Shown here piece by piece: positions 25,127 through 33,537 of a stretch of 64,000 nt of DNA. The translations under genes and the position numbers were made by a program. Under the pieces are notes generated by a model, which did no database searches, was not told the DNA's origin, and worked only from the letters and a program-made list of their open reading frames with translations. Position 1 is the first letter of the stretch; every line of letters starts with the position of its first letter. The DNA comes from Pseudomonadota bacterium (GTDB lineage Bacteria > Pseudomonadota > Alphaproteobacteria > Rhizobiales > Tepidamorphaceae), in contig JAEWYT010000147.1 of assembly GCA_023458595.1 (NCBI GenBank), positions 17,179-81,178 of the forward strand, written 5' to 3'.

Positions 25127-25354
25127 CGGTGCTGCGCGCGCCGTTCCGGCGGTGCGCGCAACGCCTACATCGGCAGGTCGAGACGACGGGCCGTCTCACG
25201 GCCACGGCAGCGGTCGCCATCCTGGCCGGCTCCGCCGGTATCGCCGCAGCCGACGTGCAGCATCGCGATCGCCGTCAACCCGGCCAGGAATCCGAAGATC
25301 GCGGATACCGCCGCGAACCTTCTCGTCGGGCGGGTCCAGAAACGAGCCGGGCGG

Positions 25355-25723
25355 TCAGAAGGGAGCCGGAACCAGGCATCGGAGCACGTCGACGAGTTTC
25401 TCGGCGTCAACCGGCTTCTGCAGGATCGGCACCGTGTCGCCGTAGCGCTGCACGAGTTCCGATGTCTGATAGCCGGTACAAAGAACGAAGGGGACGCCGA
25501 GTTCGCGAAGCCTTTCGGTGACCGGGGCGCTGGTCCCGTTGCGGCCCAGATTGACGTCAAGGACGCCCATCTCGGGCTTTTCGGCCTCAATCAGGGACAG
25601 GGCCGTATCGACATCGGCGGCGGGACCGACGACGCGGTAGCCGGCGTCGTGCAGGACGGTCTCGAACTCCATCGCGATCATGAACTCGTCCTCGAGAATG
25701 AGAACGCCCGCCGGCTCCTTCAT
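25355..25723 (-). CDS. Single-domain response regulator
   Basis: 122 residues consisting only of a receiver domain: acidic pair in LILEDEF, phosphoacceptor aspartate in GVLDVNLGRNG, and the conserved lysine in ILQKPVD. There is no output domain. Its ATG overlaps the stop of the histidine kinase gene (ATGA), so it is the cognate receiver. Such stand-alone receivers feed or drain phosphate in the alphaproteobacterial general stress response; that role is inferred from the setting. Confidence 0.85.
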   Translation of the reverse strand: MKEPAGVLILEDEFMIAMEFETVLHDAGYRVVGPAADVDTALSLIEAEKPEMGVLDVNLGRNGTSAPVTERLRELGVPFVLCTGYQTSELVQRYGDTVPILQKPVDAEKLVDVLRCLVPAPF

Positions 25724-27708
25724 GTCACATGCCCCCCGGCCTTCCGTTCGCGGAAATAGCTGCTCGCCGTCATCGGGCGTACCCTTTCCCAGGGAATCTC
25801 GATGCGGCAGCTGACGCCCTCAGGCGCGAAATCGAGATAGGTCTCCCCGTCGAGGTCGTACTTGATGCTGCGCTCGAGCAGCAGCGAGCCGAATCCGCGC
25901 CGCTCGGGCGCGGCGACGTGGGGGCCCTTGCTCTCTCGCCAATGGAATATCAGGCAGCGATCTTCATCGGCTTCTTCGAGCGACCAGTCTATGTCGAGTC
26001 GGCCGTCGGCCACCGACAGCGCGCCATACTTGATGGCATTGGTGCCGAGTTCGTGCATCGCGAGCGCGAAGGCCAGAGCGCCTTTCGGATTGATGCGGAT
26101 CGGCGGGCCGGTGACCGTGATCGAGCGGCTTTCCTCGAACGGCTGAATCTCCTGCAGCACGATGGTCCTCAAATCCGCGCCGAGCCAGCGCTCGCGGGCC
26201 AGGAGATCATGCGCACGCGCCATGGTCGTTATGCGCCCGAGCAGCGAGGTCTCGAAGGCGTCGACGCTGTCGTGGCTGCGCGCCGTGCGTCGTATGACGC
26301 CCTGAACGACCTGCAGGGTGTTCTTCATGCGATGGTCGAGCTCGCGCATGAGCAGACGTTCCGTTTCGGCCGCCTCGACGCGCTCGGTGACGTCGAGGGC
26401 GGAAACGACGAGATGGGAGATCTGGCCGTTCACCGCGGCGATCGGCCGGACCGACACGTCGTAGACGGACTGGCCGAGTTCGGTCTCGTTCGACAGAACG
26501 TCGAACCGGCGTTCCTCCCCGGTCGCGGCGCGCACGATCGCCAGGTGCAACGCGTCCTTGTTGGCCGGGTCCGTGTCCCACAGGGACAGCTCGTCGAGCG
26601 GCCTGCCGACAAGGTCGGGCTCGTCGCCCCGGGCGGCCTCGAGCGCGGCGCGATTGGCCGTTATCAGGCGACCCTTCGGGTCCGTCGTGAAGACCAGCGG
26701 CACCAGGCCGTCGAGGGTGCGGCGCAGGCGCGTTTCCGCGGAAAGGAGTTCTCTGCCCCGGCGCGCCGCGGTCGAATAGCCGATGACCGCCGCGGCTGTT
26801 CCGAGGCCGGCGAGGAGGACCAGAGTCATTAGGCCGTAGCCGCGCGCGTAGTCCGAAATGCCGGGTTTGCCGCTGACCCGGATTTCCCACATCCGGCCGG
26901 AATGGCTCTGGTGGTCGACGACGAAGAAGGGCTCGGAGTCGTCGAATGCGTTGGGCGAATCCACCGGATCGCCACCGGTGGATTCGAGCGGGCCGATCTC
27001 GATGTCGATGTCCGTGATCCCGGTCGATCCGGCCTTGGCTACCCCGATCAAAGTGCTGATATCGATACTGCCACTGACCATTCCGACGACTTCGCCATCC
27101 ACGACGACCGGCTTGTAGAAGATCACGCCGCGAACGGGTTCCGCTCCGCTGGAGAGGAAGGTGACGATGTCGGTGGACGTGCCGAGCCGGGTTTCCTCAG
27201 CAATGTCGACCGCGAACCGGCGCGCAGGGTGGGACCGTACGTCGAAGCCGTAGGCCCTGATGCCGCCATCGAAGAAGTAGGACGCGACGACTGGGAAGTA
27301 GCGGTCCTGCACCGGGGCCCGAATGCGCTGGTCGCCGGCCAGGGTCCAGATCCCGATCGGGCTCTGTCCGCTCTCGCGCAGGGCATCCTCGATCGCCGGA
27401 CGGTCGACCGCGGAGACGCGCGGCTGATACGCCAGCGCGCGCAGCCCGGCGACCGGTCCCATCCCTTCCACGAAGCGGTGGAGATCGTCCTCCGAAGCGG
27501 CGGGATCGGCTTCGTAGAAACCTTGCACCGCGCGTACGGTCAACAGGGCGCGGTCGAGGACGAGATCGACATTCGCCAGCGCAGCCTTCGCCGTGGCGGC
27601 GAACGCGCTCACCTGGCTCTGGCGCCAGGACATGTAGGCAAAAGCAGCGGCGCCGACCGCGACGATGACAATCACCAAGGCTGCAATGCGGCTCTGCGCG
27701 GCTGTCAT
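25720..27708 (-). CDS. CHASE-PAS HWE-family sensor histidine kinase
   Basis: 662 residues: membrane helix at about 8-27, periplasmic CHASE-type sensor (about 60-300, with LRALAYQPRVSAVDRPAIE), second membrane helix (about 308-330), PAS domain (about 345-460), then an HWE/HisKA_2 kinase core with phospho-histidine in RELDHRMKNTLQVVQ and the WRE motif in FHWRESKGP. HWE/HisKA_2 kinases typically phosphorylate PhyR, so this is a plausible input to the nearby PhyR-NepR-EcfG switch. It is cotranscribed with the single-domain receiver and preceded by its own perfect EcfG promoter, suggesting feedback. Confidence 0.85.
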   Translation of the reverse strand: MTAAQSRIAALVIVIVAVGAAAFAYMSWRQSQVSAFAATAKAALANVDLVLDRALLTVRAVQGFYEADPAASEDDLHRFVEGMGPVAGLRALAYQPRVSAVDRPAIEDALRESGQSPIGIWTLAGDQRIRAPVQDRYFPVVASYFFDGGIRAYGFDVRSHPARRFAVDIAEETRLGTSTDIVTFLSSGAEPVRGVIFYKPVVVDGEVVGMVSGSIDISTLIGVAKAGSTGITDIDIEIGPLESTGGDPVDSPNAFDDSEPFFVVDHQSHSGRMWEIRVSGKPGISDYARGYGLMTLVLLAGLGTAAAVIGYSTAARRGRELLSAETRLRRTLDGLVPLVFTTDPKGRLITANRAALEAARGDEPDLVGRPLDELSLWDTDPANKDALHLAIVRAATGEERRFDVLSNETELGQSVYDVSVRPIAAVNGQISHLVVSALDVTERVEAAETERLLMRELDHRMKNTLQVVQGVIRRTARSHDSVDAFETSLLGRITTMARAHDLLARERWLGADLRTIVLQEIQPFEESRSITVTGPPIRINPKGALAFALAMHELGTNAIKYGALSVADGRLDIDWSLEEADEDRCLIFHWRESKGPHVAAPERRGFGSLLLERSIKYDLDGETYLDFAPEGVSCRIEIPWERVRPMTASSYFRERKAGGHVT

Positions 27709-27736
27709 GAAAAGTCACCCCTACACCCGTGCCCGC

Positions 27737-27761
27737 AACGCGCACGGTCGCGAAGGGTTCC
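27737..27761 (-). promoter_or_regulatory. EcfG-type promoter before the HWE kinase
   Basis: Minus-strand GGAAC (27761-27757), 16-base spacer, CGTT (27740-27737), 29 bases upstream of the kinase start codon. Exact consensus match. Confidence 0.8.
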
Positions 27762-27847
27762 GCACCGTCCGGCGATTTTCCGAGCGGGCTTGCTCCGAAC
27801 CCCGCGGTTCCGCCGATCGGGCCCGGATGACGGGTCGTCGCGGCCGG

Positions 27848-28399
27848 TCACGCGACGGAACGGGTCGTCGAGGCCGAGGTCACGATCGGACCGGACGTCT
27901 CGTCGGGACCGAACTCGGCAATCGATTCGATCTTGAGCATTTCGGCGAGCTTCTGGCGTGCCCGATTGACCCGGCTCTTGACCGTCCCTACCGCACAGCC
28001 GCAGATCTCGGCCGCCTCGTCGTACGACATCCCGGAGGCGCCGATCAGGACGAGCGCCTCGCGCTGGTCCGGCGGCAGTCGGTCGAGGGCCGCCCGGAAG
28101 TCCTGGAAATCCAGGTATCCGGTCTGGGGTGGATGGGTGGCGAGCCTGGCCGCCATCGCGCCATCGGCGTCTTCCACCTCGCGTCGGCGCTTGCGCAGTT
28201 CCGAATAGAAGGCGTTGCGCAGAATAGTGAACAACCATGCACGCATGTTGGTGCCGGGCTCGAAACTGTCGAGGCTGCTCCAGGCCTTCACTAGCGCTTC
28301 CTGGACGAGGTCGTCGGCGCGATCCGCGCTGCCGCAAAGGGACATCGCGAAGGCGCGCAGGTTGGGAATGTGCTCGAGCAGTTCCTTGCGCGGGTTCAT
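27848..28399 (-). CDS. ecfG: ECF sigma factor EcfG, general stress response
   Basis: 183-residue ECF15-type sigma factor. Region 2 (about 10-75; LVQEALVKAWSSLDSFEPGT, MRAWLFTILRNAFYSELRKR) and region 4 (about 110-165; MSYDEAAEICGCAVGTVKSR) are both complete. It directs RNA polymerase to GGAAC-N16/17-CGTT promoters, several of which are in this window. Its ATG shares one base with the nepR stop, so sigma factor and anti-sigma factor are made in a coupled manner from the EcfG-dependent promoter at 28677, giving autoregulation. Confidence 0.93.
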   Translation of the reverse strand: MNPRKELLEHIPNLRAFAMSLCGSADRADDLVQEALVKAWSSLDSFEPGTNMRAWLFTILRNAFYSELRKRRREVEDADGAMAARLATHPPQTGYLDFQDFRAALDRLPPDQREALVLIGASGMSYDEAAEICGCAVGTVKSRVNRARQKLAEMLKIESIAEFGPDETSGPIVTSASTTRSVA

Positions 28400-28623
28400 C
28401 AGTCGCCTTGGCCGCCCCCGGAGCCACCGGTCTTCGAGACCCCGTCGAGCTTCTCCAGCAACTCGACGATCCTGTCGGGGATCGGCTCGTTCAAATAGGA
28501 ATCGTACATCGACTTGAGCTGAGAGCCGATATGTGCCTGAAGGCGCTCATCCAGTGTGGCGGCCTTGTCGGATTGAACGTCGCTTCTGTTCACTTCGGGC
28601 TTGTTCTCGTCTTCGTGTGACAT
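28399..28623 (-). CDS. nepR: Anti-sigma factor NepR
   Basis: 74-residue small acidic protein. The conserved two-helix core LQAHIGSQLKSMYDSYLNEP and IPDRIVELLEKL is diagnostic of NepR, which holds EcfG inactive until phosphorylated PhyR captures it. The ATG giving MSHEDENKP has GGGAG upstream; a longer in-frame extension runs into the promoter and is rejected. It is divergent from phyR and cotranscribed with ecfG. Confidence 0.92.
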   Translation of the reverse strand: MSHEDENKPEVNRSDVQSDKAATLDERLQAHIGSQLKSMYDSYLNEPIPDRIVELLEKLDGVSKTGGSGGGQGD

Positions 28624-28676
28624 ACGTGCTCCCAACCCGGCGTGCTTCGCTGGAAGGCGGCCGCTCCCGTCGCTAA

Positions 28677-28701
28677 AACGACGCGTGCCGCAAAAGGTTC
28701 C
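28677..28701 (-). promoter_or_regulatory. EcfG-type promoter for nepR-ecfG
   Basis: Minus-strand GGAAC (28701-28697), 16-base spacer, CGTT (28680-28677). It is an exact match 54 bases before nepR and explains positive autoregulation of the sigma factor. Confidence 0.88.
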
Positions 28702-28731
28702 GCGCATGCGCAAAAAAATCGGAGTGGGGAG

Positions 28732-28756
28732 GGAACGATACACCGGCCGCAGCGTT
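28732..28756 (+). promoter_or_regulatory. EcfG-type promoter for phyR
   Basis: Plus-strand GGAAC (28732-28736), 16-base spacer, CGTT (28753-28756), 34 bases before the phyR start. Together with 28677-28701 it forms a pair of back-to-back stress promoters within 80 bases. Confidence 0.88.
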
Positions 28757-28790
28757 TGCCCACCGGTGGGGTGGTGCAAGGGGAGTCCAT

Positions 28791-29591
28791 ATGTCCATTG
28801 CCATGACGATCGCGCCGCATCTTCCCTATATGCGGCGGTTTGCCCGTGCGTTGACCGGAGCGCAGGCTGGCGGGGATGCGTACGTCGCCGCGTGCCTCGA
28901 AGCGATCATCGCGGACCGGAGCCTGTTCGACACTTCGCTCGAGCCGCGCGTCGCGCTCTACAAGGTGCTGATCGGAATCTGGGACACGATAGGGGTCAAT
29001 CTGGAAAGCGACGGTCCGGCGGCGCCGTTCGAGCGAAATCTCGACGCCATCATGCCCCGCGCGCGCCAGGCTTTCCTGCTGACGACGGTGGAGGAATTCT
29101 CGCCGCATCAGGCGGCCACGATCCTCGGCACCGACGAGGAAGGAGTGCGCTTGCTGATCGACGAGGCCGGAAGAGAAATCGCCGCACAGGTATCGACCAA
29201 CGTGCTGGTCATCGAGGACGAGGCGATGATCGCCCTGGACCTCGAAGCGCTCGTCACCGACCTCGGACACGAGGTGTCCGGCCTGGCCCGAACCCATCGC
29301 GAGGCGATCGCGGCGGTCCGGGCACGGAGGCCCGGACTGGTGCTCGCCGACATCCAGCTCGCCGACGGGAGTTCCGGGCTCGATGCGGTCAACGAGATAC
29401 TGGCGGAGATCGATGTGCCGGTCATCTTCATCACTGCCTATCCGGAACGGTTTCTGACGGGCGAGCGGCCGGAGCCGGCATTCCTGATCGCCAAGCCGTT
29501 CCAGACCGAGACGGTGAAGGCCGTGATCAGCCAGGCACTCTTCTTCGACACGCGTGCAGGTTCGCGGGAGAAGACGGCCGCCAACGGATAG
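28791..29591 (+). CDS. phyR: General stress response anti-anti-sigma factor PhyR
   Basis: 266 residues: an N-terminal sigma-factor-like domain (about 1-130, resembling sigma2 and sigma4 but without function as a sigma factor) and a C-terminal receiver domain (about 140-255). The receiver shows the acidic pair in VLVIEDEAMIALDLE, the phosphoacceptor in LVLADIQLADGSSGLDAV and the lysine in IAKPFQTE. When phosphorylated it sequesters NepR and frees EcfG. The start has AAGGGGAG upstream. A strong terminator palindrome follows the gene. Confidence 0.95.
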   Translation: MSIAMTIAPHLPYMRRFARALTGAQAGGDAYVAACLEAIIADRSLFDTSLEPRVALYKVLIGIWDTIGVNLESDGPAAPFERNLDAIMPRARQAFLLTTVEEFSPHQAATILGTDEEGVRLLIDEAGREIAAQVSTNVLVIEDEAMIALDLEALVTDLGHEVSGLARTHREAIAAVRARRPGLVLADIQLADGSSGLDAVNEILAEIDVPVIFITAYPERFLTGERPEPAFLIAKPFQTETVKAVISQALFFDTRAGSREKTAANG

Positions 29592-29615
29592 AGCTGCCGG
29601 GGCTTGCTGCTTCCG

Positions 29616-29638
29616 ACGGGCGCCGCGGCGCCCGTTTT
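29616..29638 (+). terminator. Intrinsic terminator after phyR
   Basis: A perfect 20-base palindrome, ACGGGCGCCG/CGGCGCCCGT (29616-29635), followed directly by a short T run. It lies 25 bases after the phyR stop. Confidence 0.75.
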
Positions 29639-29663
29639 CGTTCGCCGGTGGCGGCGAAGGTGG

Positions 29664-29688
29664 GAAACCATTTGCGGCTTTCGGCGTT
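29664..29688 (+). promoter_or_regulatory. Probable EcfG-type promoter before the DUF1328 gene
   Basis: GAAAC (29664-29668), 16-base spacer, CGTT (29685-29688). One mismatch from GGAAC; position, 42 bases before the start codon, is consistent with the other sites. Confidence 0.55.
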
Positions 29689-29729
29689 CCCCTTCAGCAC
29701 GACACAGAGACGTGAACAGGAGAGCAGCA

Positions 29730-29894
29730 ATGCTTTATTGGATCCTCGTATTTCTAGTGGTCGCCGTAATCGCCGGCGTGTTGGGATTCGGAGGCATCGC
29801 CGGTGCTTCGGCGGGTATCGCGCAGATCCTCTTCTTCATCTTCCTCGTCGCGCTCGCCGCGTCTGTCGTGATGCATCTGGCGCGTCGCGTGTGA
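29730..29894 (+). CDS. DUF1328 (YtjA-like) small membrane protein
   Basis: 54 residues with two membrane helices, opening MLYWILVFLVVAVIAGVLGF and continuing GGIAGASAGIAQILFFIF, which is the DUF1328/YtjA signature. These small inner-membrane proteins are stress-induced but of unknown function. The ATG has AGGAGAG upstream. A near-consensus EcfG promoter precedes it and an intrinsic terminator follows, making it a monocistronic unit in the stress island. Confidence 0.85.
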   Translation: MLYWILVFLVVAVIAGVLGFGGIAGASAGIAQILFFIFLVALAASVVMHLARRV

Positions 29895-29952
29895 ATAGGC
29901 TTCGGTTCAGCTGTTTTCTCCGGACGAGCCGGTGAAGCTCGACAGGACGCAC

Positions 29953-29985
29953 AAAAAAGCCGCACTCCCCAGGGGTGCGGCTTTT
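29953..29985. terminator. Intrinsic (bidirectional-looking) terminator
   Basis: AAAAGCCGCAC (29955-29965) pairs with GTGCGGCTTTT (29975-29985), flanked by A and T tracts on either side. It lies 60 bases downstream of the DUF1328 stop and is the clearest rho-independent terminator in the window. Confidence 0.85.
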
Positions 29986-30125
29986 GAGTCGGTCTGGGCA
30001 GCGGGCGACCTGACGGGGAGTGAGGGGCTGGGTATGGCCGCCCGCTGCTTTTGACGGTCCTGGACAATGCGCGGGAGGCGCAATGGTTCCCGGCCCGGGG
30101 CTCGGAACGTGCCCGCGATCGCGTG

Positions 30126-30150
30126 GGAACGAACGGTTTCACTCGGCGTT
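30126..30150 (+). promoter_or_regulatory. EcfG-type promoter for dps
   Basis: GGAAC (30126-30130), 16-base spacer, CGTT (30147-30150). Exact match, 75 bases upstream of the dps start. Confidence 0.8.
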
Positions 30151-30225
30151 TGAGGATTCGCATGCGTCGCGAAAGAGGCGACGGAACGCTTGTCGACCAA
30201 CTCCAGGACGAAAGGGAGGGTGAAC

Positions 30226-30738
30226 ATGCCCCGTGCCAGCAACGTCTTGAACGTAAAGCCGCACAGCGAAGAGGTGCGCACCGGCATTTCGGCGACGGAC
30301 CGGAAGACCATCGCGCAGGTGCTCTCCAGCATTCTCACGGATACCTATCTCCTCGTGATCAAGTCGCACGTCTATCACTGGAACGTGGTCGGTCCGTTGT
30401 TTCAGCCGATCCACGAGATGACGGAGGATCACTACGAGAGCCTGTTCAAGGCCTGCGACGACCTCGCAGAGCGGATCCGTGCGCTGGGCCACACCGCCCC
30501 GCTGACGGACAAGCGGGTTCTCGCCGACGGTAACATCACCATAGACAGGACCGCTCCGACGGCGGGAGAGATGGTCAAGGAACTCGTCGCGGACCACGAG
30601 GCCCTTTGCCGCAAGATGCGCGACTGCGCGGAAATGGCGGAAGAAAAGAGCGATTTCGTCACCCACGATCTTCTCACCGGCCGCCTGACCTATCACGAGA
30701 AAGCCATCTGGATGATGCGGGCGATCATCGCCGAGTGA
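30226..30738 (+). CDS. dps: Dps family DNA-binding ferritin-like protein
   Basis: 170 residues with the Dps four-helix bundle. The inter-subunit ferroxidase ligands are recognisable in SHVYHWNVVGPLFQPIHEM and the DDLAERIRALG stretch. Dps oxidises Fe2+ with hydrogen peroxide, stores the iron and protects DNA. The ATG giving MPRASNVLNVKP has AAAGGGAGGG upstream, preferred to the upstream in-frame GTG or ATG. An EcfG promoter upstream puts it in the general stress regulon, as in other alphaproteobacteria. Confidence 0.92.
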   Translation: MPRASNVLNVKPHSEEVRTGISATDRKTIAQVLSSILTDTYLLVIKSHVYHWNVVGPLFQPIHEMTEDHYESLFKACDDLAERIRALGHTAPLTDKRVLADGNITIDRTAPTAGEMVKELVADHEALCRKMRDCAEMAEEKSDFVTHDLLTGRLTYHEKAIWMMRAIIAE

Positions 30739-30787
30739 CCGCCGGTCGTGTGCCCATCAGCTCGAAGCCGAGCACGGAGACGACGAC

Positions 30788-30994
30788 ATGGGACGGAACT
30801 CACCGATTGACTCGATTTGGGAAATCGCACGGACGGGCGCGCGCGGCCGAGACGGGGCGCCGGAACGGCAGGGCACTAAAGACAGCCATGACAAGGCGGT
30901 CAAGCGGATTGCCCGCGTTCGCTCGCGGATTGACCGGTCCGGTTCCGGCGGCCGGGCTGTACACATTCAGTCCGGGAAGCGTACGGTCGAGTAG
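30788..30994 (+). CDS. Small hypothetical basic protein
   Basis: 68 residues, not recognised. Very polar and arginine/glycine-rich, with no signal or membrane segment. A weak CGGAGA lies ten bases before the ATG. It begins 49 bases after dps and could be cotranscribed with it; no EcfG box of its own was found. The case for it being a real gene is modest. Confidence 0.3.
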   Translation: MGRNSPIDSIWEIARTGARGRDGAPERQGTKDSHDKAVKRIARVRSRIDRSGSGGRAVHIQSGKRTVE

Positions 30995-31507
30995 CGTGGC
31001 GGGTGCATGAGCATCGAAGTCCGCAGCTTGTTCGGCCCTTCGGGTTTGGCACCTGCCGTTTCGGTCCAACTACGGACGCCTTGGAGCGTTGAATTGGCGG
31101 GCCAGACCGACGAATCGCCGTCGCATTTCGATGTGGCGGTTCCAGCTTTTTTTGTTTCCCGGGGCCATTTTTCTCCACTGGTCTGCTGCGGATTTGGCGT
31201 CGGCCGGGTCGTGGCGCTGATTTCGAGGCGATTCTTACGCGATGGTCCGTTCATCCGCCGTCTCGATTGCCGAGGTGCCTGCCTCGGTCAAACGCCTCGC
31301 CACTTGCGCGACGGCGCGTGCGTCTGTCCGCTGAAAATCGAGAATGCAGTCCGATCCGGCCGCGGTTCGCTGGAAGTAAGCGCCATCATTGGTTACTAGG
31401 ACGGGGACGGGCGGGAATGACGCTGCCTGGTGCGACCGGGCAGGACGGAGCACTGCGGTTCTTCCCGGATGCCCGATTGACGGTGTGGAGATCGCGGAGA
31501 CCCCAGG
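30995..31507. other. Non-coding stretch between the stress island and glycan operon
   Basis: About 510 bases with slightly lower GC than its surroundings, including a T-rich tract near 31145-31155. Open frames here lack ribosome-binding sites and recognisable products. It should hold the promoter of the methyltransferase operon that starts at 31508, but I see no convincing EcfG, FNR or sigma-70 match. Confidence 0.5.
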
Positions 31508-32128
31508 GTGGCGCAGCGTACAGAGGGCCTGTTCAGGCTCGTCGGCATTCCGTACTTCTACAAGGCCTTCCAATCGGGTCTGGGAGCCGATCGGGCGCGC
31601 AAGACGTTCATCGGTGAGTTCGCGCGGCCGAAAGCGGGGATGCGCGTGCTCGACGTCGGATGCGGGCCGGGGATCCTGTTTCCCTATCTGCCGGAGGTCG
31701 ACTATACGGGGATCGACCTGAACGCCAAGCATATCGAGGCGGCCCGTGCTCGGTACGGTGCCAAGGGGCGTTTCCTCGCCGGCAACGCGGCGGGGAACCT
31801 GGAACTCGAAGAGGACAGCTTCGACTTGATTATCGTTTCGGCACTCCTGCATCACCTGAACGACGACGAGGCGAGATCGCTGATGTCGCAGCTCGTCCGC
31901 CTCGTGCCGCACGGCGGGCGCATCGCGACGCTCGACCAGGTCTGGCTGCCGGAACAGCACGTCGTCGCGCGCGTGCTGAACAGGCTCGATTCCGGCCAGA
32001 ACGTCCGGACACCGGAGGGGTATCAGAGCCTGGTGGACGGTCTCCCGGTCGATGTCGAGTGCAAGGTTTTCCGGAATCTGATCCGGCTGCCCTACGACTA
32101 CTTCTGCATGGCGTTGACCCGGCGCTGA
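31508..32128 (+). CDS. Class I SAM-dependent methyltransferase
   Basis: 206 residues with the SAM-binding motif VLDVGCGPG and post-motif YTGIDLN, plus a later DLIIVSALLHHL. The start is GTG; no strong ribosome-binding site is seen. It heads a five-gene operon of glycan or lipid-linked sugar genes, so a methyltransferase acting on a glycan or polyprenyl-linked intermediate is inferred. The substrate cannot be read from sequence. Confidence 0.7.
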   Translation: MAQRTEGLFRLVGIPYFYKAFQSGLGADRARKTFIGEFARPKAGMRVLDVGCGPGILFPYLPEVDYTGIDLNAKHIEAARARYGAKGRFLAGNAAGNLELEEDSFDLIIVSALLHHLNDDEARSLMSQLVRLVPHGGRIATLDQVWLPEQHVVARVLNRLDSGQNVRTPEGYQSLVDGLPVDVECKVFRNLIRLPYDYFCMALTRR

Positions 32129-32168
32129 CGAGCATGACACGCCAACACACCGATCCGGAGCGCAGACT

Positions 32169-32558
32169 ATGACCGCACGTGGAGAGGGCCTGCTCCTGAT
32201 CGGCGTCATGGTGGTGCTGAGTTTCGTCTTCCAGATTCAGCTCAAGCTGTTCGCGATGGACGTCGGCGCGCTGCTCGCGCGCCAGGATATCGGTTGGAGC
32301 GACCGTCTGTGGCAGGCCGCGCTCTCGACGATCGCCTGGAGACCGGTGCTGATCGCCGTCCTCGCCGTCACCATCTTCGGCGTCTACCTGATGGCGCTGA
32401 CGCGCCTCGAGCTGAGTCTGGCGCTGTCTCTCGCCTCGGTGACGCTCGCCGCCAACGCGCTCGCGGGCGGGTTTCTTCTGGGGGAAGCGATGACCGTGAT
32501 GCGGATCGCCGGTATCCTCGTCATCGCCGTCGGCGTCGCGATGGTCGTGCGCGGCTAG
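32169..32558 (+). CDS. EamA/SMR-like four-helix membrane protein, ArnE-type flippase subunit
   Basis: 129 residues with four hydrophobic helices, including LLLIGVMVVLSFVFQIQLKL at the start and LALSLASVTLAANALAGGFL later. Its size and pattern match the small multidrug resistance/EamA half-transporters such as ArnE/ArnF that flip polyprenyl-phosphate sugars. The neighbouring ArnC/GtrB-like glycosyltransferase supports a flippase role. It would function as a dimer or with an unseen partner. Confidence 0.6.
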   Translation: MTARGEGLLLIGVMVVLSFVFQIQLKLFAMDVGALLARQDIGWSDRLWQAALSTIAWRPVLIAVLAVTIFGVYLMALTRLELSLALSLASVTLAANALAGGFLLGEAMTVMRIAGILVIAVGVAMVVRG

Positions 32559-32573
32559 ACGAGGAACCGCGCC

Positions 32574-33527
32574 GTGAACGAACTCCGCACGATCGAGACG
32601 CAGCCGGCCGGATGGCGCACGTGTCCGGGGTGCGGGCGGTGCGATCCGATCGATCCGGGCGGTCCGGTCTGGCCGAGAGACTGGGCATGCGCTGGCTGCG
32701 GCGCGGCGATCCCGGTTTCGGACGGTTTCGTTCTTCTGGCCCCCGATTTCGACGATACGGGCGAAGGCTATGATGTCGCGGCCTTCGCGTATCTCGTGGA
32801 CGTCGAGCCGAGCCACTTCTGGTTCGTGGCCCGCAACCGGTTGATCCAGTGGATGGTGCGGCGCTTCTCGCCGGCGGCGCGGAGCGTGCTGGAGATCGGT
32901 TGCGGCACGGGATTCGTTCTCGGCGCGCTACGGGAGGCGCTGCCGGCGGCCCGCATCGCCGGCAGCGAGCTGCATAGTCAGGGACTTGTGCACGCGCGCG
33001 GACGACTGGGGCCGGAGGTCGAACTGCTTCAGATGGACGCGCGGCACACCGGGCTCACTTCCGCGTTCGATCTGGTCGGTGCGTTCGACGTTCTGGAGCA
33101 CATCCCGGAAGACGAGGCGGTGCTCGAGGAGATCGTGCGGATGCTGTGCCCCGGCGGCGTCTTCATGGCGACGGTCCCGCAGCATCCGTGGATGTGGAGC
33201 AGCGTCGACGACCTCGCGGTCCATCAGCGCCGCTACGAGCGCGGCGAGCTTGCCGGGAAGGCGAAGGCGGTCGGCCTCGAGCCGATTTACGAGACGAGCT
33301 TCGTCGTGTCGCCCTTCCCGATGATGATCGTCTCGCGCGTTCTTGATCGATACCGGAAAAGGCCGAAGACGATGCATGAGCAGATCGAGGCCGAGTTCCG
33401 GCTTTCCCCCTTGCTGAACAATGCGCTATTGGGCCTGTTGAATCTGGAGCACATGGGCCGCCGGGCTGGCGTACCCCTGCCGTTCGGCGGCAGCCAGGTG
33501 CTGGTAGCGCGCAAGCCGGCGGCGTAA
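32574..33527 (+). CDS. Class I SAM methyltransferase with N-terminal zinc ribbon
   Basis: 317 residues. An N-terminal CxxC pair set (CPGCGRC near residue 18 and CAGCG near residue 41) probably binds zinc; the methyltransferase core has VLEIGCGTG, with DVLEHIPEDEAVLEEIVRML downstream. GTG start with GAGGAA upstream, 16 bases after the previous gene. Likely acts in the same glycan pathway as its neighbours; target unknown. Confidence 0.7.
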   Translation: MNELRTIETQPAGWRTCPGCGRCDPIDPGGPVWPRDWACAGCGAAIPVSDGFVLLAPDFDDTGEGYDVAAFAYLVDVEPSHFWFVARNRLIQWMVRRFSPAARSVLEIGCGTGFVLGALREALPAARIAGSELHSQGLVHARGRLGPEVELLQMDARHTGLTSAFDLVGAFDVLEHIPEDEAVLEEIVRMLCPGGVFMATVPQHPWMWSSVDDLAVHQRRYERGELAGKAKAVGLEPIYETSFVVSPFPMMIVSRVLDRYRKRPKTMHEQIEAEFRLSPLLNNALLGLLNLEHMGRRAGVPLPFGGSQVLVARKPAA

Positions 33528-33537
33528 TAACGGTCTC

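Noticed and set aside
25127..25354. GC-rich inverted repeats after csbD (for example TGCGCGC repeats near 25133-25160)
   Set aside because: No T tract and imperfect arms; not convincing as a terminator or regulatory RNA.
31007..31399. 130-codon plus-strand frame between dps and the methyltransferase
   Set aside because: No ribosome-binding site, no domain, and composition unlike neighbouring genes.
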